Shown: piece by piece, positions 1-7,426 of the stretch | How positions within the stretch are numbered: the first letter of the stretch is position 1 | Layout of the letters: every line of letters begins with the position of its first letter | Source of the DNA: Myxococcales bacterium | GTDB lineage: Bacteria; Myxococcota; Polyangia; HGW-17; SLPX01 | Direction of reading: 5' to 3' | Assembly: GCA_007131745.1 (NCBI GenBank) | Contig: SLPX01000124.1 | Location: 1 to 13,897 of the forward strand | Length of the DNA: 13,897 nt | The notes under the pieces: model-generated | Databases searched by the model: none | Told to the model about the DNA's origin: nothing | The model's input: the letters and a program-made list of their open reading frames with translations, nothing else | Translations under genes and position numbers: made by a program

Positions 1-417
1 CGGCTTCCAAGCGAGGCGGAGTGGGAGTATGCGGCTCGCTCACGCGGGCAGAATATTACCTACCCCTGGGGCGATGAATCCGCTACATGTAGCTATGCTG
101 TAATGAACGATGGCGGATGGGGCTGCGGAAGCAACCGAACTCGGCCTGTGTGCAGCATAGTTGACGGAAACACGGCCCAGGGATTATGCGACATGGCTGG
201 AAATGTGTGGGAGTGGTTGGAGGATGATTGGCACGACAACTACAACGGGGCGCCGGATGACGGGAGTGCATGGGTGGAAAACCCTCGCGTCCCTAATCGG
301 ATCCTACGCGGCGGCAGCTATACAAACAGTGACGCCGCCCACTTGCGCGCCACCCATCGCGTCGGCGGCCATGCCCACGGCGACAACCACACCGACGGTT
401 TTCGCTGCGCAAGATAA
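1..417 (+). CDS. Formylglycine-generating-enzyme-like (SUMF1/FGE-sulfatase fold) protein, 3' end only
   Basis: The frame is open from base 1 and stops at 415-417, giving the last 138 residues; the start lies outside the window. Family landmarks in order are LPSEAEWEYAAR, YPWGDE, GLCDMAGNVWEW, RILRGGS and the terminal GFRCAR, which together define the SUMF1/FGE-sulfatase fold. True FGEs oxidise a sulfatase cysteine using two cysteines shortly after RGGS. Here that stretch reads RGGSYTNSDAAHLRATHR, with no cysteine, so the copper-binding pair is missing. The protein is therefore probably a non-FGE member of the fold, for example a binding or surface module or an enzyme of another activity. Four extra cysteines lie before the DMAGNVWEW block and may form disulfides if it is exported. 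It is convergent with the LamG lipoprotein gene. The fold is clear; the function is unknown. Confidence 0.9.
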   Translation, partial: RLPSEAEWEYAARSRGQNITYPWGDESATCSYAVMNDGGWGCGSNRTRPVCSIVDGNTAQGLCDMAGNVWEWLEDDWHDNYNGAPDDGSAWVENPRVPNRILRGGSYTNSDAAHLRATHRVGGHAHGDNHTDGFRCAR

Positions 418-573
418 TATGGTTTTGAGGAACCGCCCAACTCAACCTCTGAATCCACCCAATAACCCCTCACAGAAAAGCCGGTTTAATGAGGGTGTTC
501 CGATTCGCTCGGGAGCCGGGCGGAGTGTCCACCCTGGAAGGGACCCTCGATAAAGCGGTCATTCTTTCAGGCG

Positions 574-2088
574 TCATTCCTCAGGACCGTAGGTAAAAAG
601 AGTGTCCTGTCCGGAGTGGTACTCCGCGATGATCCAGGCCAAGGAACGGGCCGTACTGGAGATGCGGACCTCGTCGATGCGTCCATTGAAATACCGACGA
701 GGGGGATGGGGGTCACCGTCCCTGTTCAACTGCCCTCCCAGGGTAAAGCGGTCGGGCACGGCCACGGGCGCAACGCTGCTCTCGTTGTGGGTCTGCTGGC
801 CGTTGACGAAAAAACGCGTTGTTCCCCCGGACCGGGTGATGGCCACATGGTACCACGTGTCCGCAGAGCTTAACACGTAGCCGCTGACAATCCAGCCCGC
901 GCCTCCGCCAACGCTGCCGTAAATAGCCTGAAAGTTGCTTCCCCCGGATCCCGCGTTTCCCACCGACATGCCGTAACCTCCACTGTCCGTGCCATTGTAG
1001 GCAATTATGGCGGCGTTTGAGGGCCCCTGAGGCAGAACGGCCGGGTTGATCCAGGCGTGCAAGGTCCAATTGTCCGTGGTGGCGGTGAGGCGCCGTTCAA
1101 TGAGCACGTATTGATCGGGTCCCGGCCCGGAGAAGCTCAAGGCGTGGCCGATTCTTCCAGAGGCCTGCACCGGCGCGTTGACGGGCGTGCCGTTGACATC
1201 AGCGGTGGCCGTGGAGTTTATCACCGCGGCGCCCGTAGGCTCGGCCATGTGCCAGACTCCCCGGAAGTCCTCGTTCCAAACCTGGATTGCGGCCTGACTC
1301 CCGGCAAACCCCACAAAGGCTGTGTTCTCCTCCTGGTCGTTGTCGTAATACAGATACAAGGTCTTGTTGGCGGTGGAGGGTAAGAGGTCGCCCGGCCTAC
1401 CAACGTGCAAAACCCCCAGACCGGCGGTGCTGTCCCAGTGGTCGATTTCCACGTAGTACTGTGACGGCGAAGGGGCGTCATCCGTAATGGCGAGCCTCAG
1501 GGGGTTGTCTCCGATGTTGTCGAACACGCGGCTGGTGTCCCCATTGCCGGCCTTGAGAAAGACCGCCATGGGAAAGTGGACCAGGTCGGCGCTAATCTTC
1601 TCATGGTCCGTGGTGAGGCCAATGCGGTGGCTCCAGCCGAGAAGCCAGCCCTGCTCAGGAAAGCACTTGCCACTGTCCTCCACATAGCCCGAAATACAGA
1701 CCCAGGAGCAAGGCGTCGGCTCTGACCAACCCTCACCCTCGGTGAAAGTGATCTCCACATCCACCTGCACCTCTTCAGCGTTGGCGGGCAGCTCCGAGGC
1801 GCTCAGGGGCGCACAGGGAACCATCCTCGTGTTGATGCACTGCCCATCCACCAAATCATAGCCGGTTTCGCACAGCGCTGCGTCGGCGCCGGCTGCGTCA
1901 GCGCCGGCTGCATCGGTGCCGGCACCATCGAACGTTACAGCGTCGGTGAAAGAACCGGCGTCCCGAAAGCGGTCGGGAATCCCGGAGGGATCAAACGCGC
2001 AACCAGGCAGGAGCAGGGGCAGGAGCAGGACCGGGATCACGATTCCGAGAGGTGTGAAGCTCACGGAAAGGAGAAGGCAGCGCGCCAT
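574..2088 (-). CDS. DUF2341 / LamG-domain lipoprotein
   Basis: This encodes 504 residues. A hydrophobic signal peptide ends in LLLPGC, making Cys30 the likely lipidation site, although Pro at -2 is not canonical. An Ala/Asp linker with five-residue repeats follows (residues about 40-70). A Cys-rich stretch with two C-x-x-GY/C-x-x-GY-type elements (CETGYDLVDGQC and CISGYVEDSGKC) covers about 70-145. A DUF2341 domain spans about 148-265, with PMAVFLKAG, PLRLAITDD and TLYLYYDND as typical strands. A C-terminal LamG/concanavalin A-like jelly roll starts near HMAEPTG and includes WTLHAWINP, TWYHVAITR and GRIDEVRISSTARS. Such proteins are usually surface-exposed and may bind carbohydrate or protein; the ligand is unknown. 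ATG at 2088 precedes the signal peptide directly, with only a weak AAGG upstream. It lies 79 bp downstream of the beta-helix gene on the same strand, so co-transcription is possible. Confidence 0.9.
   Translation of the reverse strand: MARCLLLSVSFTPLGIVIPVLLLPLLLPGCAFDPSGIPDRFRDAGSFTDAVTFDGAGTDAAGADAAGADAALCETGYDLVDGQCINTRMVPCAPLSASELPANAEEVQVDVEITFTEGEGWSEPTPCSWVCISGYVEDSGKCFPEQGWLLGWSHRIGLTTDHEKISADLVHFPMAVFLKAGNGDTSRVFDNIGDNPLRLAITDDAPSPSQYYVEIDHWDSTAGLGVLHVGRPGDLLPSTANKTLYLYYDNDQEENTAFVGFAGSQAAIQVWNEDFRGVWHMAEPTGAAVINSTATADVNGTPVNAPVQASGRIGHALSFSGPGPDQYVLIERRLTATTDNWTLHAWINPAVLPQGPSNAAIIAYNGTDSGGYGMSVGNAGSGGSNFQAIYGSVGGGAGWIVSGYVLSSADTWYHVAITRSGGTTRFFVNGQQTHNESSVAPVAVPDRFTLGGQLNRDGDPHPPRRYFNGRIDEVRISSTARSLAWIIAEYHSGQDTLFTYGPEE
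1877..1921 (-). repeat. 15-bp tandem repeat in the LamG lipoprotein linker
   Basis: Three adjacent 15-bp units (1877-1891, 1892-1906, 1907-1921), plus a partial fourth, differ at only a few positions. Fifteen bases is five codons, so copy-number change keeps the frame. They encode an Ala/Gly/Asp linker (repeated AAGAD) between the lipidated cysteine and the first Cys-rich module. The likely role is a flexible spacer between membrane and folded domains. Confidence 0.85.
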
Positions 2089-2167
2089 TGGAAAGAGCCT
2101 TTTATTCTTTTTCGTCTCTTTAAAAAAGTACCATAGCTGAACATGCCTTCGAAGATAAAAAACTCAG

Positions 2168-4627
2168 TCACACCAGCCCAAGTTTTCGCAGAACCGCTTC
2201 GTAATCCCACCCGGCGGTGCCGATGACCTGATTCGCGGCGGCTGCCGCATCGAGGAAGTCCTGCACCGATGCGTTGTAGACCGTGCCGCTCTCGGTCACG
2301 TCCGTGGCCATTTCGATGGAAGGTGATGGGCCAACGCGCGTAGCGCCGTTAACCCCCACGTTGCGCAAACCATTAGTCAGCGGATTGCCTATTTGCTGTA
2401 TCTCACCACTGCGGCTGCAAAAGTTGTTCTCGAGCGTGATGGACGTGTTTCCGTAGAACAGGATAAGCTGCTGCGCCGGATGAACGACCGCGCACGTCGG
2501 TGTGTAGTTGTCGGTGCCGGGAATGAAGCGTTCGTTGTCCCGGTTGGGGTTGACCGGCCAGCGCCCCCATTCGTTCGGGCTGCCGGTCGTGTCAAAATGC
2601 GCAGGGTTGATCGTGCTGACAGGCCCGAGGCTCATGGAGCCGGTGAGCGGGTTTTCAGGGTCGGGCTCTATGCCCACGATAGCTACGCGACTCTGCTGTG
2701 AAAGCGGCACCTCCACGCGCCAATCGCCGGAGTTCAGTGGCGTACCCTCTGCATCGAAGTGCGGGTCTACATAAGGCAGGTCTTTGGTCGCACCCTTCCA
2801 GATGCTTTCGAACCGCACATGACCGTCAAGAAAGTTGTTGCGTACCACAACACCTGCGCTGCCACGGAAGGTAATCGCATTGGTGTCGATGCTGTCGCCG
2901 AATTCGATGATGTTCCAATCGACCAAGGCGGGTTGATACTCGCCATTCACGATCCGTCCGCAGCCATCCGCGAACAAGAACGGCTCGCGTGCCGCACCGG
3001 GCAGATTGCCGGGGTGGTCCGGGTCCGCAAAACCCCAATATCTCCATGGCCCTTCTCCGAAGCCGGGGTCCCCATCCTGACGCCGGGGATCGTCGTTACC
3101 GCGCCAGTCGAAAAGCCATGCGTCGATATTGGAAGCCCCCCCGAGCCGCGGCAAGCGCGTGCTGTCCGCTACCGACATGCCATCGGCCCCAATCAAAAGG
3201 CCCCTTGTGCTTGTGGAGCTGTTGAAGCGATTGTGGTGGATATGAAGCCCGTAGCAGTTGGTCTTGGTGCGATGGATCGCTTCCGTGCTCCCGTCCGTAT
3301 ATGCGTCGCAATACGCGGTTTCGTGTCTGCGAACGCCGGTCGATGGCATGATCATCCGCACACGGTTATCCGGTGTGCCGAACGAGCACCCTAGCAAGCG
3401 GGTGCGGCTGGTGCCGGTGAAACGCGCCACCGCGGTGCCCGGCCATGTATATGTCTGCCCATCCACCGTGACCGAGCGCGGAAAGCAACATCCGGCCAAA
3501 GTGATGTCGTAACAGAGATCAATGCCGAGTTCGGACTGCGCCGAACCGGACAACTTCAGCGAGCGCGCATCGCCATCGCTGACCCGCGCAACCGCGGTGA
3601 AGTTGGCAAGCACAACGTGACGATGGTTGATCGAGATCGCGGACGCTTGCATGCCGGTGCCCGTGGTCGAACCGATGACAAAGGTGTTCTCCGCGTCCTC
3701 GCCGATGATCCATTTCGGGCTCACCAGCCCGGTCTGCACCGGCTCGAACGCGTTGTGCCCGGCAGGGCCGGATGACCGCGAATAGTCGATCGGCGCCCCT
3801 GTGTTGTTCTTCGACATGTGGACACCGGGCGCGAGCAAGATCACGTCGCCGTATCGCTGGCGCGGAATGGCGTTGCTGATCCAGCGAAGCGGGTTGCTCT
3901 GAGCCTGTGCAACCGTTTCATAACCGCCCACCGGCGGTGTCTCATCCGCTCCGTTCACCGGGTCCACGTAGAACCAGCCCGTGGGCTCCGCGTAGCGCTC
4001 GAACGCGGCGGTGGAAAAGTCTTCGCTCTGATGGAGCGGCGGAAGCGTCAGCGCGCCCAATGCCGCCACTTCAACGAAGTCGGAAAGGTCCTCGGTATAT
4101 CCTCGTACGAGCGCGGTCAGCACGCGCTCGCTCTCACCCAACATTTCTTCGGCGATGAACAACTGCCACTCCCCGCCGAATCCGTCTTCGATAGGGTCGG
4201 GGGTGACGACTTCCTCGTTCGCTGTTCCCTCGTCGAGAATGAATTTCCAGCGCCGCACCGCGGCCGCCTCGTTCCACTCCCCTCCCGTCACGTGAGCCTC
4301 GCTGCCCACGCTGCCGTCGCCTGTGTGCCACGAAAGCGTCGGCCGCGTGAGGTTAAGCGGTTGCCCGCCATCCACACCCCCATCGTGGTCAACGTGTTGC
4401 CCGCCATCCTCTTCCGTTTCGGATCCTGCACGTTCCTTGCACCCAACGGCCGCCAAGAAAGCCGCGGCTCCCATTCCCCCAAGAAATTTCCGTCTCGGCA
4501 TCTTCCAAAAACCTGGTTTTCCCGACCGTCCATCGATGGGCTCGGGAGAACACCCTTCCGGCTGTTCAACCTCCTTTTTCAAGTGACTTTCGGTAGAATT
4601 ATTTCCGCCGGTAGGTTTTTTTGTCAT
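2168..4627 (-). CDS. Tat-type lipoprotein with right-handed beta-helix (pectin-lyase-like) fold
   Basis: I chose ATG at 4627, which has AAAGGGG 6 bases upstream in the mRNA sense; an in-frame TTG at 4633 would add two residues. A polar 42-residue N-region comes before MPRRKFLGGMGAAAFLAAVGC, a twin-arginine signal ending in a lipobox. The protein is therefore probably exported folded and anchored to a membrane. An Asp/Gly-rich linker (VDHDGGVDGG) follows, then a region like an Ig or fibronectin domain (LTRPTLSW onward, about 100 residues). The start of a beta-helix follows: FYVDPVNGADET, a repeat of aligned positions and DVILLAPGVH. Right-handed helix turns run through most of the rest, such as HHNRFNSSTST and VVVRNNFLDG. 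Many relatives bind or cleave polysaccharide, but no catalytic set can be assigned. An alternative start is the Met at 4501 next to the twin-arginine motif, but it has no well-spaced ribosome binding site. Confidence 0.85.
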   Translation of the reverse strand: MTKKPTGGNNSTESHLKKEVEQPEGCSPEPIDGRSGKPGFWKMPRRKFLGGMGAAAFLAAVGCKERAGSETEEDGGQHVDHDGGVDGGQPLNLTRPTLSWHTGDGSVGSEAHVTGGEWNEAAAVRRWKFILDEGTANEEVVTPDPIEDGFGGEWQLFIAEEMLGESERVLTALVRGYTEDLSDFVEVAALGALTLPPLHQSEDFSTAAFERYAEPTGWFYVDPVNGADETPPVGGYETVAQAQSNPLRWISNAIPRQRYGDVILLAPGVHMSKNNTGAPIDYSRSSGPAGHNAFEPVQTGLVSPKWIIGEDAENTFVIGSTTGTGMQASAISINHRHVVLANFTAVARVSDGDARSLKLSGSAQSELGIDLCYDITLAGCCFPRSVTVDGQTYTWPGTAVARFTGTSRTRLLGCSFGTPDNRVRMIMPSTGVRRHETAYCDAYTDGSTEAIHRTKTNCYGLHIHHNRFNSSTSTRGLLIGADGMSVADSTRLPRLGGASNIDAWLFDWRGNDDPRRQDGDPGFGEGPWRYWGFADPDHPGNLPGAAREPFLFADGCGRIVNGEYQPALVDWNIIEFGDSIDTNAITFRGSAGVVVRNNFLDGHVRFESIWKGATKDLPYVDPHFDAEGTPLNSGDWRVEVPLSQQSRVAIVGIEPDPENPLTGSMSLGPVSTINPAHFDTTGSPNEWGRWPVNPNRDNERFIPGTDNYTPTCAVVHPAQQLILFYGNTSITLENNFCSRSGEIQQIGNPLTNGLRNVGVNGATRVGPSPSIEMATDVTESGTVYNASVQDFLDAAAAANQVIGTAGWDYEAVLRKLGLV

Positions 4628-4692
4628 TCTCAACCCCTTTGTTTAATTGACTTTCGGTAGAATTGTTTCCACAGGTAGGTTTTTTTGTCATT
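4564..4692 (-). repeat. Tandem duplication of the 5' coding end of the beta-helix gene
   Basis: Bases 4584-4628 and 4648-4692 are 45-bp direct copies with three mismatches, 64 bp apart. The similarity continues more weakly into 4564-4583 versus 4628-4647. The inner copy encodes MTKKPTGGNNSTESH, the start of the beta-helix lipoprotein. The outer copy would encode MTKKPTCGNNSTESQ but is one base out of frame. Its own reading frame (4691 down to 4599, 30 codons) runs over the real start and stops inside the gene. The outer copy therefore also supplies the Shine-Dalgarno-like AAAGGGG used by the inner start. Confidence 0.85.
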
Positions 4693-4890
4693 TCAGAAAC
4701 ATAGTGTTTTTGATCGCTCTTCCACAAGAAAATTCGTGTAGGAATGCAAACCCGATTCCCGCTTCCTGGTCGAACCGTCCTCAGAAAGAGTTGCGGCTAA
4801 TAGCGTGTCCTTTTCGTGTCTGTTTTTTCTCTTCAAGCGCATCTCGCCCTGTGCTATTCCTCATTTGAAAGGATCAAAAGGGCTACTAAA

Positions 4891-6000
4891 ATGACTAACC
4901 TTCTAAGTTCGTTGCTACTGCTACTGCTCCTGACGCCGGCTGACCCCACGCCGACACCAACACTCAGATGGGAGGCCGCGCCGCGGGCCGCCGTCGATCC
5001 AAACCACCCGTTGGCGGCCTGCGAGGTTCGTCGCTATGAGACCGGGTGGGTGATCGGCGAGTGCGCGGACGCCAGCTTCATCGTGCTAGCCGGCTTCGCT
5101 GGACAGATGGGCCCGAGCCGGCTGGTCGGCGTGGTCGGAGATCGGCTGGGCCATGAGAGCCGCCCGACCAAGCTTAGGGTTGCGGGCCGCAAAGTCTCTG
5201 CGTGGGAGCTGACTCGCCGAGCGTGGAAAGAGGTTTCGGACGTGTTAGGCGTTCATAAACGGCCTGATCCGCAGGGCAAGGTGTTGGGCCGCACGCTGCT
5301 GGCGCGGCTACCCGCGGCCAAGCCCGGCCCGATCGCAATCGCGTGCCACGGACCCGCGGAGCGCTATGACGCCAACCGGTGCGCCAAGCTGATCTCTACC
5401 ATCGCGCGCCACGGCGTTCCCGGAGGCGCCCCCGCTATCTCCGATCTGCGGGTAGGGCCGGTGAAGCTGCAGCTGAATCCTCGCAGGTGCTGGGCGCCCA
5501 GCCCCCGGAGGGTCATGTGCTTTGGCGACGGCGGGCTTCTGAGCTGGGCGCGCGGCGAAACGCGGGAAATGGCAGCGCTCAAACGCGCTGCCATCCACGG
5601 CGCTCCGCTCGCCCCGCGGTCGCGCGCCGAGCGCCAGCGCCTCGCCGACGAGGTCAACAAGCGAGCCCCAGCCCCCGACCTGCCCGCGGACTTCAAGCTC
5701 CCGCCCGGCGTCTCTCCTCCGGGCTTTCGCACACGTCCGGCCACCGCCGATGACTTCCCCGAGATGCGGATGGAGTTGCACCGCGCTGCCTGCACCATCG
5801 GTGGGGTCGCCGGCAAGTGCACCCGGGTTGACTACTACGGCGCTCTCACCTACCCCGCTGAGCGGCATTACTATGCGAGGATCCCGGACGGCGACTCGAC
5901 CGTGCTGGCGACCTGCAGACACTCCGCGCACGAATCCGCGCCCACGCCGTGCCGCCAAGTGTTCGGTAAATTCGTAGTGGCCCCCACGCCGCGCCCGTGA
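4891..6000 (+). CDS. Secreted protein of unknown function with ten paired cysteines
   Basis: I do not recognise this family. ATG at 4891 is preferred over the upstream in-frame start at 4816 because it has AAAAGGG eight bases upstream and leads straight into a signal peptide (MTNLLSSLLLLLLLTPADP). The product is 369 residues. After a Pro/Thr-rich stretch come ten cysteines in five close pairs, separated by 13, 11, 9, 8 and 11 residues, for example CHGPAERYDANRC and CWAPSPRRVMC. This suggests five local disulfides in an exported protein. A charged, Pro-rich linker (about residues 235-290) separates the first three pairs from the last two. There are no lipobox and no membrane helices after the signal. 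GC is very high (70% in a hand-counted line). It is divergent from the beta-helix gene, with about 260 bp between them, and convergent with the next lipoprotein gene. Confidence 0.75.
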   Translation: MTNLLSSLLLLLLLTPADPTPTPTLRWEAAPRAAVDPNHPLAACEVRRYETGWVIGECADASFIVLAGFAGQMGPSRLVGVVGDRLGHESRPTKLRVAGRKVSAWELTRRAWKEVSDVLGVHKRPDPQGKVLGRTLLARLPAAKPGPIAIACHGPAERYDANRCAKLISTIARHGVPGGAPAISDLRVGPVKLQLNPRRCWAPSPRRVMCFGDGGLLSWARGETREMAALKRAAIHGAPLAPRSRAERQRLADEVNKRAPAPDLPADFKLPPGVSPPGFRTRPATADDFPEMRMELHRAACTIGGVAGKCTRVDYYGALTYPAERHYYARIPDGDSTVLATCRHSAHESAPTPCRQVFGKFVVAPTPRP

Positions 6001-6064
6001 CAGGAAAAAAAGAATCAATCCAACCCCGAATGACCCGTTGTTTCAGAGTCGAATCCCTAAGGGG

Positions 6065-7036
6065 TCAAAAGCACAAGCCGTTATCAACATAATGCGCGTA
6101 ACCCAACGAACCGGTGCAAAGATAGGGTTGCACCAGTCCCACCAGATGACAATTCTGTTCTGCAAAGGATCCTGTGTACGTGAAAAACTGCCCGCTGCCG
6201 TCGAAAATTCCCGGACTGCAGGCATCAGCGTTTTCCAGGCTGCCGGGCCTGTTGTCACTGAATTGGGTCAACGAATACCTCAGCAAGCTGCATTCGCAAC
6301 CCGATGAAGTATCTTCAACTTGAACGGGAAAACAGGAATCCTCGAGTGAGGCGCATTCGAAATTCGCCTCCAACTCCACAAGATATTCGCCGGTTTCGAC
6401 AAAAGACGGGCAGTTGGAAATATCATTTCCTTCAACACTGGAGTGTCCTTCCAATACAGAGCTGTAAAAAGATTTTCTCACAATTTCTCCATAGTTTTCA
6501 CATGGAAGAGCATTGATGTAGTTCAACCCCTTGGTGGGATCAATAACCTGGCCGTCGTGTACAACAGCACAACCCAAGTATGCCAGCTGTGCGCCGCTGC
6601 CCCAAATCATTCTCAACGTATAGCAAGTTTCGCCGTTCGGGCAGTTGTTACCCTCGGAGGTACATGTCAATGCAACACAATTGCCGTCCGAACAGACCTC
6701 CGACGAGCCGCATTCATTTCCACATCGTCCGCAGTGGTTCGGATCGGTTTGGGTGTCTACGCATTCTCCGTCGCATAGGATCAACCCCTCATCGCAATCG
6801 GTCGATTCGCCGCCGTCATCCTCGGGATCACCGTTGTGTCCATCATGATCTACGCCTGAATCCATTGTCGAAGAGTCGAAATCTACGAACGCAGCGTCCG
6901 GGTCGTCGTTCGTGCCTGACCTTCGAGCGCAGCCCGGAGCCAGGGACAAAAAAAGCAATGTACCGAGAATCGTTGCGATTGCATGAACAGCGAAACGCGA
7001 AATTTCTCTTTTCAATTTTTGATATTCAGCCACCAT
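6065..7036 (-). CDS. Cys-rich lipoprotein with CGxCGxxC module
   Basis: This encodes 323 residues. ATG at 7036 has GAGG eight bases upstream. The signal sequence ends in LFLSLAPGC, so Cys36 is the likely lipidated residue. A strongly acidic, low-complexity linker follows (DPDAAFVDFDSS to DDGGESTDC). Next is a module common in myxobacterial lipoproteins: CDEGLILCDGECVDTQ, then DPNHCGRCGNECGSSEVC and DGNC. The remaining 190 or so residues are unrecognised, contain more cysteines (for example DSCFPVQVEDTSSGCEC) and are probably disulfide-bonded and extracytoplasmic. The role is unknown. The gene ends 64 bp from the convergent gene that stops at 6000. Its 5' region carries a 9-bp tandem array. 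GC (about 52% in one line) is clearly below that of the neighbouring gene. Confidence 0.85.
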   Translation of the reverse strand: MVAEYQKLKREISRFAVHAIATILGTLLFLSLAPGCARRSGTNDDPDAAFVDFDSSTMDSGVDHDGHNGDPEDDGGESTDCDEGLILCDGECVDTQTDPNHCGRCGNECGSSEVCSDGNCVALTCTSEGNNCPNGETCYTLRMIWGSGAQLAYLGCAVVHDGQVIDPTKGLNYINALPCENYGEIVRKSFYSSVLEGHSSVEGNDISNCPSFVETGEYLVELEANFECASLEDSCFPVQVEDTSSGCECSLLRYSLTQFSDNRPGSLENADACSPGIFDGSGQFFTYTGSFAEQNCHLVGLVQPYLCTGSLGYAHYVDNGLCF

Positions 7037-7071
7037 TTCACAATCCTCATTTCGATTGTCCGAGGTTTATA

Positions 7072-7170
7072 CAATTCTTAACATTCTTTCCATTCCTACC
7101 ATTCTTTCCATTCCTACCATTCTTACCATCCCTATCATTCTTACCATCCCTACCATCCCTACCATTCTTT
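7072..7170 (-). repeat. 9-bp minisatellite, 11 units, in the 5' region of the Cys-rich lipoprotein gene
   Basis: Eleven consecutive 9-bp units fill 99 bp with no length change. On the minus strand the consensus is GGTAGGAAT, with variants GGTAGGGAT, GGTAAGAAT and GGAAAGAAT. The array ends 36 bp before the lipoprotein start, so it may lie in the leader or promoter. The minus strand is purine-rich with runs of GG and GGG. Each unit joins the next to give an ATG, and several give AGGG shortly before an ATG. Confidence 0.9.
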
Positions 7171-7338
7171 AGCGTAAATTGATCAACGCGTATTTACAAT
7201 CTTATAAAAATTTCTGCCGGATTAGCTTTGATATCCTTTCTTCACTCCCTCGTGTAAAAAACCGCCTTCCCAACTCATTTGACCATCCTCTAAAAAGACT
7301 GCGTCAACACACTGGTCATGTACAAACGGCTCCCTGTT

Positions 7339-7351
7339 TGCGCATAGCGCA
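7339..7351. promoter_or_regulatory. Inverted repeat TGCGC-ATA-GCGCA upstream of the toxin-antitoxin promoter
   Basis: A perfect 5-bp inverted repeat with a 3-bp centre, ending 11 bp upstream of the -35 box. It could be a second operator or an activator site for the toxin-antitoxin operon. Its sequence is unlike the operator on the -10 box, so a different binder is possible. Confidence 0.3.
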
Positions 7352-7362
7352 TAGTCTCCTGC

Positions 7363-7390
7363 TTGACCTGGGAACGAAGAATGCTATCAT
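7363..7390 (+). promoter_or_regulatory. Sigma70-like promoter of the toxin-antitoxin operon
   Basis: TTGACC (7363-7368) and TATCAT (7385-7390) are separated by 16 bp and each match the sigma70 consensus at five of six positions. The antitoxin start codon is 37 bp downstream. Confidence 0.6.
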
Positions 7391-7400
7391 TTAGATAGCA
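7382..7400. promoter_or_regulatory. Probable antitoxin operator overlapping the -10 box
   Basis: TGCTATC-ATTTA-GATAGCA is a perfect 7-bp inverted repeat with a 5-bp centre, covering the -10 box. Ribbon-helix-helix antitoxins commonly bind such sites and repress their own operon, so autoregulation by the downstream antitoxin (with toxin as co-repressor) is the likely role. Confidence 0.65.
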
Positions 7401-7426
7401 AATCGATATCAATCCTGGAGGCCGAC

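Noticed and set aside
3818..4660. 280-codon plus-strand frame
   Set aside because: Antisense to the beta-helix gene in GC-rich DNA; no domain, signal or ribosome binding site, whereas the minus-strand protein has clear features.
5308..6018. 236-codon minus-strand frame
   Set aside because: Antisense to the secreted Cys-paired protein; Arg/Gly/Ala-rich composition typical of shadow frames in GC-rich genes.
6050..6066. CCCTAAGGG-type short dyad between convergent genes as a terminator
   Set aside because: Stem of only four base pairs and no T tract on either side.
6580..7182. 200-codon plus-strand frame ending in a Phe/Leu/Pro/Ser repeat
   Set aside because: It runs antisense to the Cys-rich lipoprotein and its repeat is the translation of the 9-bp minisatellite.
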